64,000 bases of DNA from Calonectria ilicicola (GCA_020809705.1 CP085831.1:3968001-4032000), one strand, 5' to 3'. Shown: positions 35,554-47,519, numbered from the stretch's first letter. Numbers and translations are program-made. Notes: generated by a model not told the origin, from the sequence alone.

Positions 35554-37188
35554 ATGCATCTTCCAACAGAAATCAGAGCCGAAATTGCCTCACAGCTGTT
35601 GTTCATAGAGGTAGACCCCTGGTTCCCCGAGCACCGCTTCAGTTGGTGCCATCACTATGATAATACTGGGATGAGAGATGGTTATGTTAGGAATGGGGCC
35701 TGGGAGATGATTGCAAGAGAAAATCCGTTATATGGGAACCCACTATTCCGCATGTGCTTCGATAATGAGTACCTGCTTCCTCTCCGTCTTGTCTCGCGCG
35801 ACTGGTATGATACCGTCACGGATTTGCTCCGAGAGTACAAACAGTGGAACCTCCCATTAGGCTTTTATCGTAAAGAATTCTTACCCAAGTTTGTTGAGAA
35901 TTGCGTGTCCAGAGATAAGGTTCAGTTAAACTCGACACTCCCTCTTTCTTCGGCGCATTTGATCAGAAACTTGGCAATTTGCGACATGGACTATATTTCC
36001 ACATTCTACAGAAAGTGTCCGGCGGAAATTGACCCCGAGATATCTGTGGAACAATATCAACCATCTTGCGACGAACTGAGGAAACATAAAGAAATGCCCG
36101 AACAAGTTCACCACGACAAGCACAACGAACATCGCATGTTGTGCAAGCTATTCGATTCCCTTGAAAGGCTTGAAGTATTTAGCATTTCATTTCCTGAAGC
36201 TCGGCCGATTGGGGGTTTCCGTGACAGACAAAGCAAGGCACCTTGCTACGATATAAAGGGCGTCGAGGAAATGGCCACAACTGTCGGGTATGGGCTGAGA
36301 TCAGCCGCATTCCAACACCTGATTGATCTTCGGTTGGAAGTTCCATGTACACGAGATGTTGAACTGTTTATGGGCAAGATGACCATGCAATCTCGGGCTC
36401 AGCTAAAATATCTCTACATTAAAATCATGGACAAAACAGGCGATGGTGCAGATGACCAAAACGACAACGAATTTAATGAAGAGCGCAACGATGAGATGTT
36501 TGATGGTACTGCAATGCCGGGTGTTGTACCCTCAAGCAATGTGCAAATGACATATCCCAATAGAGAGTATCAGCATAGTATGTGGAAATGTGTGGCATCA
36601 TGTCCAAATCTGGAGTCTCTGTCCATAACGGGAACTCAGTACCTTGATTTGGACCAGTTCATGTGGGAAAAACCCTCGAATTTTGCTGGGCTTCGATTCC
36701 TATCACTAGAAAGAATATGGACAAGCATTTCATCTCTCATCAAACTGATCGACCCAGCCACAGAGTCCACTGGGCCCCCAATATTACAGGGAATCAACAT
36801 GTACAACGTCAAGGTTCATCCAGAAGGTGGAGACTGGTCCGAGTTTTTCATTTACTTGAGGCAGAATTGCCCCAAACTCGAATATTTCAGGCGTTATCAA
36901 TTGGCTTATTTCTCGGATCACAAGAACTATGAAGCATATCATAGATTCGGCGAAAACCTCACAACGATTTGGTCCTTTAGCGACACAGACAGATCAGAAT
37001 TGGAAGCGCTTAGTCGTCATCTTTACTTAAAGGCAGGCGGATCAGAAACCCATAATCCAGATGACAGGAATACCATCATCAGCCGTTTGATCATATGCTT
37101 CTTACTATCTATTTATAATTGGTTGAGGATTAACTTTTTGTGGGCAGTGTATTTTATGATAAATAATTACGTCGACGGAAACGTATAA
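35554..37188 (+). CDS. F-box-like / leucine-rich-repeat-like protein, possibly truncated
   Basis: A single-exon frame of 544 residues. The start HLPTEIRAEIASQLL is F-box-like, and LLPLRLVSRDWYDTVTDLL has the LRLVS-R-W pattern that follows in fungal F-box proteins. Downstream, LRR-like segments recur: LFDSLERLEVFSISF, AFQHLIDLRLEVP, CPNLESLSITGTQYL, FAGLRFLSLERIW and CPKLEYFRRYQL. Such proteins are SCF ubiquitin-ligase adaptors in the cytosol or nucleus; the target is unknown. The frame ends at TAA 37186-37188, but the same frame then continues open for 76 codons to 37419 with plausible sequence (ILKRLKSIQGAERRFSFGYY, then an acidic DDEDEDED run). The gene may therefore have lost its last part by one CAA-to-TAA change or have an unrecognised intron near 37070-37188. 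Confidence 0.72.
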   Translation: MHLPTEIRAEIASQLLFIEVDPWFPEHRFSWCHHYDNTGMRDGYVRNGAWEMIARENPLYGNPLFRMCFDNEYLLPLRLVSRDWYDTVTDLLREYKQWNLPLGFYRKEFLPKFVENCVSRDKVQLNSTLPLSSAHLIRNLAICDMDYISTFYRKCPAEIDPEISVEQYQPSCDELRKHKEMPEQVHHDKHNEHRMLCKLFDSLERLEVFSISFPEARPIGGFRDRQSKAPCYDIKGVEEMATTVGYGLRSAAFQHLIDLRLEVPCTRDVELFMGKMTMQSRAQLKYLYIKIMDKTGDGADDQNDNEFNEERNDEMFDGTAMPGVVPSSNVQMTYPNREYQHSMWKCVASCPNLESLSITGTQYLDLDQFMWEKPSNFAGLRFLSLERIWTSISSLIKLIDPATESTGPPILQGINMYNVKVHPEGGDWSEFFIYLRQNCPKLEYFRRYQLAYFSDHKNYEAYHRFGENLTTIWSFSDTDRSELEALSRHLYLKAGGSETHNPDDRNTIISRLIICFLLSIYNWLRINFLWAVYFMINNYVDGNV

Positions 37189-37419
37189 TATATCAACAGT
37201 GACATTCTTAAAAGGTTAAAAAGTATCCAGGGCGCGGAGCGCAGGTTCTCGTTTGGATATTATCCAGATGATTGCTATTCAGACTTCGACGATGAAGATG
37301 AAGATGAGGACGTGGAGGTGCCACGCACAATTCGACTTCGTCCTTATGAAAAGATAAATTATGTCAAGGATGAAGACAATATGTCAAACAGGCGGTTATT
37401 TGACGCAATAGGTAATTGA

Positions 37420-38110
37420 TAGAGTATCACGGTTAGTCTAACAGTAGAGAAGGATAACCAAAGGGGAAATGTCAATGCATGAGGACACTGAAGATTAGAA
37501 CTTATTTGAAAATGGCCTGAACAAGTTTGGAGATGAGTATTGGAATTTAAATTTGACATTGTAAAATTTCTCGTACGAACTGGCATGGCATCTTCGAGGA
37601 ACGATATTGGTACTAGTCAGCTATGATGTTATTGAATTTCCCCACCACAACAGCTAGTGCAAACCACGTTCCAATTTTATTCACCGTCTGTTTGAGCCCC
37701 TTGTACCTTTCGCAGTCTTACGCCTCGACGCTAATAAGACTCCCAATTGCATTATCGGTTAGGCAGGTTGTTTGACACAGTATCCTGATATTCTGATTAG
37801 TGAAGGTTCTGGTTTACCATTCCGTGTAGGGCGGCCCCCAAATTTCTTTTACTCACCAATATTTTACTGACGAGTCGCTAAGAAGGATATTAGTGACGAT
37901 TACATACATACATATATTGGACCTCGAATTGTCAAGGTTCGCCTGCTCATGATATGAACTTCATTCACTTACTAAAATTCCCGAGGTAAGACCCTATGGC
38001 GGGGTTAGTAAGTATATGATATGAACTCAGTCACAAGACTAAAGCATCAGGTTATTTTTTTGGTGGACTTACTAATGCTCCCCGGGTGATACTCTAATTA
38101 AAATCAGCAA
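37420..38110. other. Intergenic region
   Basis: AT-rich spacer. A loosely repeated segment beginning ATGATATGAACT occurs near 37950 and 38016. No gene or defined element recognised. Confidence 0.35.
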
Positions 38111-38396
38111 TTAATTGAGCTTGCTCGACTTTGGGTACTGAGTGACGCAAGTGTTTGTAACATCAACATTATCCACTCACCCCGGAAAAATTAGTGGCTT
38201 CGTTCGCGACGTTAAAAGCGGCGTTGAAGGGATTATCGTTAGGGGAACGCTTATTGACATTATTTGGATGACCATTCATGTTGGGAGAAATCTGCAACCG
38301 GGCGCCCCTACATTCAACAGGGGCGACTATGGGAGAGGCATGACTGCCTAAAGCAAGAATCAGAACCAAAAACAGAATTGTTGCTTTGAAATACAT
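38111..38396 (-). CDS. Small secreted protein / peptide precursor with Lys-Arg processing site
   Basis: Two exons (38396-38181, 38137-38111) encode 80 residues; the intron (38180-38138, 43 nt) has GTGAGT and CACTCAG ends. The N terminus is a clear signal peptide (MYFKATILFLVLILALGSHA). The mature region begins about SPIVAPVE, has one Cys, then NNVNKR, a dibasic Lys-Arg site of the type cut by Kex2, followed by a 29-residue, Asn/Phe-rich C-terminal piece starting SPNDNPFNAAFN. This layout (signal peptide, spacer, KR, short peptide) is that of a secreted peptide precursor or a small effector-like protein. The longer frame upstream of 38396 lacks coding character. If the intron is not used, the frame ends at 38169 after three different residues. 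No family recognised. Confidence 0.6.
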
Positions 38397-39553
38397 TGCA
38401 AATTTGACAATATTGGTACAATGGAACTGGTGTGGAAGGTTTTGTCGGTAATTTACCGCAGAAGATAACTTAGGAGACGAAAAGAGACATTTTGAAAACA
38501 GGGGTGTTGCACTATATACCCTGTTCCATGATGAGCACAGTGAGGCATGTAAATCGTCATGGTACTCAATGTTAGTAAAACTTGGGTGACCCACTTATTC
38601 ATGTCTCATTCAACAAATAAAGCTTGGTGTTTGCGCATGCTATTCTGATTTTGATCTTGTACGGGAACCTGCCACACGATCGAGTCCTTCCAGCAGCTTT
38701 CGGGTTTTAAACCTCAAGTATACTCTGAAAGTCTAACGTATATTGAATAATGTTGAAAAGAACGTCTTCCATACCATATAAAAACACTTTACAAATGTTT
38801 GCGTCCAACATTAACTACTTGTGCAGCTTTGAGCAGCATGTTTTACCTGTTCACTATGGTGGGCCTCGACTTGACTGGAAAGATGTTGCTATAAATACGC
38901 TCAATACATAGCTTCCAAAAGAGCCCTAATAAGACATAGGAATCTTTATCTAAAACTATGTTTCATGAAGAGTGATGTAACAAAAAGATTCCTTGTTTTA
39001 TGGATTTTGATCACGCTCATATCATTGACGGACTGGTTACATTCCCTAGGTGGACTACATAATTTGAAATGCCTTGCCTCTATCTTAATATTTCTAGAAT
39101 TTCCAAATATCTGATATCTTAGCACTTTGGGCAAGTTGACTAATGGGTATCCCGTTTATATCGTTGATCTGTAGAAGCACGGAAGACCCAAATATCAAAT
39201 TCGTTTTTGGCTCATTGTGTCACAATATGGCGTCACCTGTCTCAGCACAATTTTACTATGGATCTAATTCGCCAATGAGCCTCTATTAGTTGTGTGATAT
39301 GGGGATATAGGGCATTATCCAAATCAAAAGGGAACAAAACATGGCCATTCACTTTGCTCATCACACAATTGGTTTCATCACGGCTCGTTCAGACACCACT
39401 GCATTTGTGAAGATTTATTGCTCGTTCCACCCAACGAAATATGAATACGACTCAATGTGCGGCAAAAAATCAAGATTCATTCATAACTTCTTTTGTTTTG
39501 AATGTGTGATGTGGTGCTGCTCGCTATGCCACTTCTTAGATTGAAATTCAGCG
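38397..39553. other. Long intergenic region
   Basis: About 1.15 kb, AT-rich, with only short frames (for example 39341-39544 plus) that show no motif. Nothing else recognised. Confidence 0.35.
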
Positions 39554-40734
39554 TCAAGTTGCGCAATACCGCACGAGGGCCAAAGTAACTGCCTGACAGC
39601 TTGGATCGACGCTCTTTCCGACTTTTAGATAATTAGAACAAAGTTGGAGAATACCTCCAAAGTTTTGTGTAGTACAGCTCAACGTCGCCGGAAGATCCGA
39701 TGACGACCCAGTGCAAGTAAGCGAAGCGGTGACGGGACTATTAACGCCGTAGAGTTTGATAGGCTGAATTGGATAATCGTCATATGCCAACGCCATTATT
39801 TTATCGCCAGCCTGCGTGTAAACGCTGTTAGATACCAGTTTGAACTCCAGAGCGGCTTTGCTATTTGGAGTAAATGTTATCCTGCCATCACCAAGGTTTG
39901 CCACCGCGTAATAGCCAGCGGAGTCGCCTGAGAGTGCCATCAACCCAGTCTGTGAGCAGGTTGGCGAGGCTATTGTGGCAGTACTGGTCACTGTGTTAGT
40001 AACTGATACCACTGTTGTGCCTGTAGACAGAGGTATGCTTGACGTGGTAGAAGCTGATTTCGTTGATGTCGCAGATGCTGAGGTGGTCTTGGTATCTGTG
40101 GAAAGAGATCCGGCCCCCCCAGTGACAGTGATTGTTACCGCTGGGGCGTACGTCACTGTCTTGGTGGTAGTCGAGACAGATGTGACCTGTACCGCCGTGG
40201 TTGTTTTGCCCACGACCCCCAGGCATGCACAAGCCGAAGAAAATTCATCATCTCCACCCGGACATGTCGAAGCATACGTCGGAGCCGCCGTAGCTGAGCC
40301 AGTTTGTGGGTGGCAAACCTTGTGACTTGCCCCTCTCTTGTCCGGATTTATTGTAATAGTAGTGGTTGCGGTGACTGAGAGGGTTAATTTGGTAGTCAAG
40401 TTCGAAACTGTGGTTGTCTTTGGCTTTGTAGCAGTGGTGGTTTCTGTTGTGTCCGTAGTTCTGGAATGCTTTCTTAGCCAGCGGTTCCTTTTCATTTGCT
40501 GGTGAACTCACATTGGACATGGCGTGATTGTGATATCCAGAAAAGCCCTGCAATCTTGGCTAACGGAGACTTGGTCCATCTATGCTCCGGTTAGTTTTAG
40601 ATTTGCCTAATACCAGGCGTTGCTCCTACAGATTTAAGGCATCTTGGAACCCTGCAGTGCTGGTGACGTGACCTTGCCAACACCACACTCGACGAGACAA
40701 ATAGCAAAAGCGCTATTGAACCACGAAGAATCAT
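39554..40734 (-). CDS. Secreted Ser/Thr-rich (mucin-like) cell-surface protein
   Basis: Three exons (40734-40630, 40579-40512, 40460-39554) give about 359 residues. The first exon starts with a signal peptide (MILRGSIALLLFVSS...VLA). The 51-nt intron 40511-40461 removes an in-frame TGA and joins DITITPCP to a Thr-rich tract (TTDTTETTTATKPKTTT). Residues 70-190 alternate Thr/Ser/Val-rich, presumably O-mannosylated segments with a Cys pair block (CHPQTGSATAAPTYASTCPGG, then SACACLGV) common in fungal extracellular proteins. The C-terminal 130 residues (LGDGRITFTPNSKAALEF, QAGDKIMALAYDDYPI) form a probable beta-rich domain with paired Cys. No GPI-anchor tail is seen. Likely a wall-associated or secreted glycoprotein; function unknown. 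Confidence 0.75.
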
Positions 40735-41786
40735 AATGAATTGTCAGAAAAACAATTAGACCATACTCAGTGAGATGATCCGAATCATAAACGACATGGG
40801 AGGGGAGGTGAATATATAACTGCCATAAATTAGGGTTAAAACCAACAGGAAATCATCATGTCCCAAAGCACATGAGTTTGTACTGGTGTTTGCCAGACCC
40901 GCTCAATATCTCCACTTGCGGCCAAGATCGAGAGCGCTGGTTGTGAGACTGGATGAACTCTAATGAATAGTGGATTTCATTGATACTAAATAGGGTTAGG
41001 CGACATTCAGGCTCAGTTGTGTGTCATTCACTCAATACCTTCGTGGAAATGGCGCACTTACCTCTGAGTCGGTAAAAATGGGGGGTTTATGATAATGGAT
41101 AGCTCAAGAGCCAATTTTATGGACCTTGCGATGTTTGGACGGCTTGAGTGCGGTGGAAGCTTGGGTGAGAACAGAAAGGTATAGGTTAAGTGGATATTTG
41201 CATACCTATTAGACTTCATCGCTTTTCCTCTTTGGTATTTAGCAGCTCTGTAGATCCAAGGCGGATCATCCGAGCCAAAGCTTCATTCTTAGGTTGGTCC
41301 TAAGTAATCATCTTATTCGAAGGCCGGTGGGATGAGTCGCAGTATTTAGCATGTACGAGACGCACTTTGTAGGATCGTAGACGCAATGGTAGTGGTAGGC
41401 ATCGTATTGGCAGACTTAGCTTTGGGATTTCGGCGTGAGAGTATGGTGGAAACCCAGTTAAGTTTAAGAATTTACCAGCAAGTGTGAAAGTTCACACCAG
41501 GACTGTAAGTTGCCATTTTTGGGTTGCTACCTTGAAATTGACCATGGAAGATATTCTAATCTTCATAAATCAATATGGTGTCGACGTGTGCATTTTATTT
41601 GCAGGTTGTGGTGTCTAATGGGTTCCGTGTGATACAAATATAGGGTCCGATGTTTTAGATTGCTACCCAAGGGCTAGGTGTCATACTTCTGCCATCAGAG
41701 AAATGGTTGAGTAGACTTTTATTAAGATATTGGCAGATGCTAGTAGCAACTGAATGATGCCTATGTTGTTGGCTGATGTTCAGGCA
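40735..41786. other. Long intergenic region
   Basis: About 1.05 kb between a secreted-protein promoter and the 3' end of a P450 relic. No supportable gene or repeat recognised; it may contain unrecognisable debris of neighbouring genes. Confidence 0.35.
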
Positions 41787-43286
41787 TCAAATCTTATTCT
41801 GAAACACGTGCTCCGGTGATCCAAGATCCATGAAGATCACATCGAGGATTGGGTCCTTGTATTCACCCTCACGAGTGCACCATCCTTGTTGTGCGAAGTA
41901 GCTTTCCCAATTGCATACATTCTGTTCCTTTAGATCTTCTGGGCAATCTGGCCTCACACCTTGCTCTGATCGAATCTTGTCCCACTCCTCCCAAGCACTT
42001 TTGACCTTAAAATTACTTACGACAAAGACCAGCCAGCATCAGTTTAAGCACAACCATGGCCATTTCCTGACCAATTCACGGTTGCCTAGGGCCTAGTTGA
42101 AAGGCCTGCCAGAGGCTCTTTCTTGGCTATAATGGGTGATTGTTTGGCATTGAGTAGCGGTCAGGTATAAATTTAAGGGGGCCAGGGACGTTCTTGGTCG
42201 TGATGTATTTTGGTAGAACTTTGAAAGAGATCAAACCCATCTGTTGGCGATGGTGTGGTGTATTTACTCCCTGTATCTTGAAAGAAAGGCAGGTTGCCCT
42301 TGTCTAATTATAATTGTTGCTGGATTTAGGCGGAGCATTTCGTTCATGACACCAGCTGTGTATTTTAACGAGTCCAGAAGATGAGAAGATTCCAAAATCT
42401 CGTTCTTAGTAGAGTTAGGGTCAGCACCAAAAACCTTGTCATGTTCTTGCCTTAGTTTACCAAATATTCAGGATGGAGTTGCAATTGCCCGAAGATCCTG
42501 GGGATAGTGAGTGTGATGGTGTCATCACAACCAAATAAAAATATCATTAGTTGGAAATAGACCATATCAATAAACGACTCATGCGGGACTCCATTTTATT
42601 CGCCCCTATTGGTGCTATGTTCTCAATTGAATTCCTCTACGGCGGCATTAACTATCGATTTTCGTTCGTTCTTGGCTTCGGAAAAGCTGTCCACAATGTG
42701 CGGTCAAATGAATTGATATAATTCATTCCTCTAGTACCATACAAGTAACTTGAAAAAGGGAGTAGCTCTCCATACGAGTTTTAAGGGACTGAGCGTCATC
42801 CCCATGTGATTAAGCTGTTTTCGGTACGCAATGCTGAGCGGTGATGGATGGGGTAACTGGAAATGTAAACGTGTATCTCTACTATGATATTTTAGCATTC
42901 AGAAAAGATTATGATATCTGATCATTTGACTTACAAAACAACCCTGCCTGGGGCATCAAATGCAAAATCGGCGGATATTCTCTCGAATGGAAATACATGA
43001 CATGAACTCTCTCAGAAGGAATCTGCTAGCATTGAGGACTATGATCGTGCAATGGGGAATATTCTGGGTCTAACTAATGATTAGTAAACTGAAACATTGA
43101 AAAGGACCGACCAGCTGACTGAGCATTCAATGCAGTAAGGGTTCTGGTGAAGCAGCAGAATTTCACAACAGAGGTAGCACACAACATACTTGGAATAATC
43201 GAAGGGGGATTACGTTCTGCAAGCTCAATGGAGGAAAGATTGAAGAAGCCAGTTTTAGATGGAATTTTGCAATATTTCAAGGCCAT
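41787..43286 (-). pseudogene. Eroded cytochrome P450 pseudogene
   Basis: Minus-strand sequence reads as a P450 when stops and frame changes are passed over. Visible in order: a possible N-terminal piece (43286-43074), HVMYFHSREYPPILHL near 42990, SFSEAKNERKSIVNAAVEE near 42670, then an I-helix FQLMIFLFGCDDTITLT near 42540, QLHPEYL, KLRQEHDKVFGADP, SLKYTAGVMNEMLR with the K-helix ExxR near 42350, SMPNNHPL and WQAFQLGPRQ near 42090, a TGA where the haem-ligand Cys is expected, then IGQEMAMVVLKLMLAGL, and a C-terminal frame to the stop at 41789-41787. At least two single-base frame changes and several in-frame stops interrupt it, so no functional enzyme can be made. The HPL...W-x-x-F-x-x-GPR pattern recalls the sterigmatocystin StcS-like class. 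The 5' limit is approximate. Confidence 0.75.
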
Positions 43287-43887
43287 CGAACTGTACGTTG
43301 GTCGGAGTTGGTATTGACATGCAACTGCTCCTCATCATCAAGTTTTTGAGTGTTACGGTTGACTGACCTTATGTACCAAGTTTGATAGCGACACTTGAGC
43401 AAATGACTTGCATAAAAAACCATGCCTCATCGTTATTTGAAGACGAACCATTAAATGGGTTAGGGCAATGATATAGGGGAGAATTGCGATGCTCACAATT
43501 TCATATCAGCCTTTCACAGGAACAATATTAATATCAAGTTTGAAGGCTTCCTGGGGTGATCTATCAAGGCCTACCCGCGGAGTTATAGAATTCTTCATCT
43601 GGAATTCCAGCTAGCGCGGTTACAGGGGCTGAAATCAGGAGTGACATTCTGATACGATTCTTAGTTCAAAGCGTGTTAGTGGCTTGGGCTAGAACCTGGT
43701 AGACTGCGACCGGCTACAACCACAATGAACCATCACCAAAATGTGCACGAGACTCGGGGTACACAAATGCGCTAATAAATACAACCTCCCCCGTCTGGCC
43801 TACACCCTGAAAGCTGCTTACTCCTAAGCCTTGTCGAAGAGCTGTAATTGGAAAAACGAGTTGATACCACCTGCCAAGCGGTCTGAA
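43287..43887. other. Intergenic region upstream of the membrane-protein gene
   Basis: No gene supported. The open frame of the next gene extends upstream to about 43831 but without ATG, so this is taken as promoter and leader. Confidence 0.35.
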
Positions 43888-45986
43888 ATGAGCGCGAGCA
43901 ACAACCTTCCTCGCATGAACGACAACCTTTCCCGCTCCGGCCGCTCCGGGCTTGTGTCGCGTCTTGGAAAGGTCTGCACTGCTGGCTTTGTTCTCCTTTT
44001 CGTTGTATGCTTGGGATGTTTGGTCTTTTTTGCATTCTTATGGGGGTCTGACACGAATAACGCCGTCTGGAGGAGGATTGTCCTTGCTGGATGGACGACC
44101 CGGTCCATTACCATTACTTCCCTTGTTTTAAGATGGGTGACAGCCGCCCAAGCGGCAACATGCACATCCATGCTTGCAGCAATCCTACTGCAGAGGGCTG
44201 CGGTCCCTCTCCCCACCGCGGCCGCAGTGTCCATCATGAGGTTTGACAATAAGGGTCCCTGGTCGCTCTTGGGAATAATAGGGGCAGAGTGGCATCGTAC
44301 ATCTATCTCAGTAGGCTTGCTAGCTGCACTGCTCAGTGTCACGACATTATCCCTGCAGTTCACCTCTACCATCTTACTGTCACAAGTGGGTATAGCTTCT
44401 CTACCTGTTACAATCCCTGTCCCACAGACATACTATGGCGTAGATCCACATGGAATTACATTCAGATCACAGCTTGGGTCTGTTCCATCGTTCGTGGACA
44501 CAACGCCTGGGGGATATCCCGCCTTCGCCGAATGGGCTTCCAATGCAACGTCTTCAGACACGACTGCTCAGCACGGAGAATTTGCTCCTAACAACGGACC
44601 TGGTATAAAAGACACTGGAACCGTTGTGCGAGCCTTTCTTCCAATTAAAAACAGCGACGAGCGCAGTCGCTTAGTAGAGTATAATGGATATGGCACCGCA
44701 GTAGACACGAGGGTCGTTTGTATGCGTCCGAAGCTAAAAGATGTCGTGTTTACCATCGAGTCAGGTTTCCGCTTAACCGGTCTAGCATACAATGAGCAGA
44801 AGCCTTTGGGTCTTCTCCAACAAGTCGACGATCAGGGGAGTACAAATTTCTCTCTATCGTTCGACTGCGGATTTGCTGCGGCTACGGGTCAAAATTACTC
44901 AGAGGCATATGGATGGCCGGTCGCTTTATGTCAAACAATCTACGAGCATTCAAAAGAAGGTACGTGGTAGCCTAGCAAGAAGCTAAACAAGATTAACGAG
45001 TGACATAAACTGTTGCTCCAAGCATACTAATTGCCTTCAAAGGAATCTATTCCGTCATGGAACCAAAGGGCAAGGAGGAACTAGGCAATTCTTATCTCCT
45101 AATCAATGCGACCACAAGTGATTCCGTGAAGGGCTTGGACGGTTCCGACGTCTGGGAGTCTATTACAATTCAATCAGAAGATTCATCGCTGTATGATCTC
45201 AGTATACAGCTCACACTGTGTATGACAGCATTCGAGGCACAAGAACTGGAGATCAACGCGACGAGGCCAATACCGATTCCCCCGGAGCCCTCCTTAGTTT
45301 GGGACACATCAACGGCGCTATACGACACCAGGGCTGTTCTGCGGCAGCTTGGGGCCGGAACATCAAGCATATCGACCATAGAACGCGGGGTCTTTCAACT
45401 TGCTGATCGTCCGTGGCAACGACCTGTGCAACTTGACCTACTCCTCTCTGGAGGCACCTTTTCGACTACCGGAGCTCTCGACGCGATGGGTGACAGAATT
45501 TATGGTGGTATGATGAATGAAGCTCAATACTCAATTCTTTCTCAAATGGTAACCACGACAAAAAATCCTGCGCTCGCACTTCAAGCGTTCTTTACAACCC
45601 TATGTGCAATCGCTTATTACGATACAATCGCCATGTTCGACACAGCCGCACCATCAACACAGGTATCCCTTGTCCAAGTTACTCGGCCACTGGGTCGGAC
45701 CACCTTCGCCATTGTCGTGAGCGTGGCCGTCTTGCATCTACTCCTCGTCTTGCTCGTAACCTTGATATTTCGCCGCACCGCAAACCTTAGCCGGATTCAA
45801 AACGCGTGGGCCGCTATCTCGCAGCTCTTTGGACCTACGACTGATAATTGGATTCGGGACGTGGACAATGTTGATGACAAGACGGTGAGATCGTGGCTAA
45901 AGACTCATGGTGTGCATCGAACATTAGTTAAGGTTGGATATTTTGAGAGTCGCGTCCAGCTTGTTGAAAAGGATACAGTATTATAA
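43888..45986 (+). CDS. Large multi-pass membrane protein of unknown function
   Basis: Two exons (43888-44959, 45043-45986) encode about 671 residues. The N-terminal third has three hydrophobic regions (GFVLLFVVCLGCLVFFAFLW; around VLRWVTAAQAATCTSMLAAI; SISVGLLAALLSVTTLSL), then a large, probably extracellular part of about 380 residues with several N-x-S/T sites (NATSSD, NFSLSF, NYSEAY, NATTSD), and a C-terminal membrane segment (FAIVVSVAVLHLLLVLLVTLIF) followed by a cytosolic tail. This architecture is common in Pezizomycotina for expanded, uncharacterised families. The 83-nt intron has GTACGT and TTCAAAG ends. ATG at 43888 is the first in frame. Function cannot be given. Confidence 0.78.
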
Positions 45987-46134
45987 ATACACCATCTCGT
46001 TAGCTATTCCACTGTATGGGGTGTAATTTGGGTTTGTATCAGCAAGCCTATTTGACAACATTATATATGATGTCTTATTTCACTGATTCCTACCCAACAG
46101 TATTAAATCTGATGAATTTGTTCAGTTTCCCTTA

Positions 46135-46857
46135 CTACCCTGGGCTGCTTTCCACATTCTTGTCTGTTAACTCTATCCTTCTTCTTCCAAAAAGGGCTGC
46201 CATGTCTGCTACACTCTTCCTGAGCACTTCTTGTTTTACCTCTTCTCCTTTTGAGAGAAGGATCCCTCTGTTCGCTTTCCATTGTTCATATAACTCCTTC
46301 TTCCTTTGGGCGCAGTTTTCCTCACCATCGATGACCTTCTCGTAAATGGTGTATTCAAGCTGCTGCCAAAGTCTAAGTTGCTCCGCAAACCCACTATTCG
46401 GTGCAATGATTGAGCGCGATATTTTCGCGAGATCAAAAGCTGCGTCGTAGTCAATGGAGCGTTTGCGCATCAGGTACGCAATAATGACTGCCCCGCTCCG
46501 CGAGATGCCTTGGAGACAGTGAACCAGAACCCTTCCCGAGGTGAGCGAATCGTCAATCCACGCGCATATTCCATCCAGTAACATTAGCAAGTCCTCGAGC
46601 GGGTTGTCTTCGATCTCCAAGTGCAGTTGCTGTATGCCTGCCCCTTCAGGGATTTGGGGACGATCCCGTTGATTCGTTAAACTAAGCACATGGGTGATAT
46701 TGTGTTTGCTCAGTGCATCTGGAGAGCGTGCGATGGTTATGCTACTCAGATGTCAGTGCAACTATTCGTGGAGGTGGCAAGTGATGCATTACTCGGAGAT
46801 GAATAGGCCGGGTACTTGTTCAACCGCACTAATTGGGTCTATTTTGAAAATATTCAT
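46135..46857 (-). CDS. Dual-specificity protein phosphatase
   Basis: Two exons (46857-46793, 46741-46135) give about 223 residues. The first exon (MNIFKIDPISAVEQVPGLFIS) supplies the start of the phosphatase fold; the 51-nt intron joins it to DITIARSPDALSKHNITHVL. The active-site loop is VHCLQGISRSG, matching HCxxGxxRS with catalytic Cys and Arg; the general acid is expected in the preceding LEIEDNP loop. The last 70 residues are charged and helical (RKKELYEQWKANRG, RKSVADMAALFGRRR). Such small DSPs remove phosphate from Ser/Thr and Tyr of MAP kinases or other substrates in cytosol or nucleus. The tail suggests a fungus-specific subgroup. It is convergent with the membrane-protein gene, 148 nt apart. 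Confidence 0.88.
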
Positions 46858-47519
46858 GATTGCAATTGGTTATATTCTAAGTTGGACTTGAAAATATATT
46901 TCCAAGAAAATTCCAAAGAAGGTCACAATTCAAGGTGGATGCCTAGCGAAATGGATGCCTAGCGAGGTGGCTGTGTGGCGGGGTGAGATTCAACGAGCAC
47001 AGCCACTGAGAGTCAAGCTTAGCCGAACTCAGAAGTAATCAAGAACCCTGCTCATTCATGGATATGATCTCAACTTCAGGATGAGAAGGTCTCTCATGTC
47101 GGCGGTATTGATCCCAATTTCGCTTTTCTGAACAATGCAAATATCGAAGATAAGGGTATATTCAACAGCCCAGATATATAAAAATATTTATGTAAGGTTA
47201 ATCCTGACGTCCTTGGCGCTTCTGATTACTTATCATGTGGCTGCGCGTGTAGGAAAGGTACTGGATGCGCTCATCTGTAGGAATTTTGCGACTTCAGCCG
47301 CTATGAGCCTATTTATTTTGGTTGCAGGATGAAAGCCATCATACCATAACTACAGCTAAATCAGTATTGAATGGCAAACCCTTGCGCCACAGTGAATGTC
47401 TTACACATGATACGCCATCTTTACTTTGGCAGCTTACATTCGGCGCACCAAAGGCGTCTGGGTTTCGAAATCCAGCCCATAGTGGCACTGATGTGTCAAC
47501 CATCTCTCCGACAGTGTCA
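46858..47519. other. Intergenic region with a 16-nt tandem duplication
   Basis: No gene seen. TGGATGCCTAGCGA is present twice, at 46936-46949 and 46952-46965 (period 16). Otherwise AT-rich without recognised elements. Confidence 0.4.

Noticed and set aside
40507..40509. Apparent in-frame TGA in the Ser/Thr-rich protein gene and a 24-nt intron to skip it
   Set aside because: A normal 51-nt intron (40511-40461) explains the frame better; the 24-nt intron is too short to be spliced.
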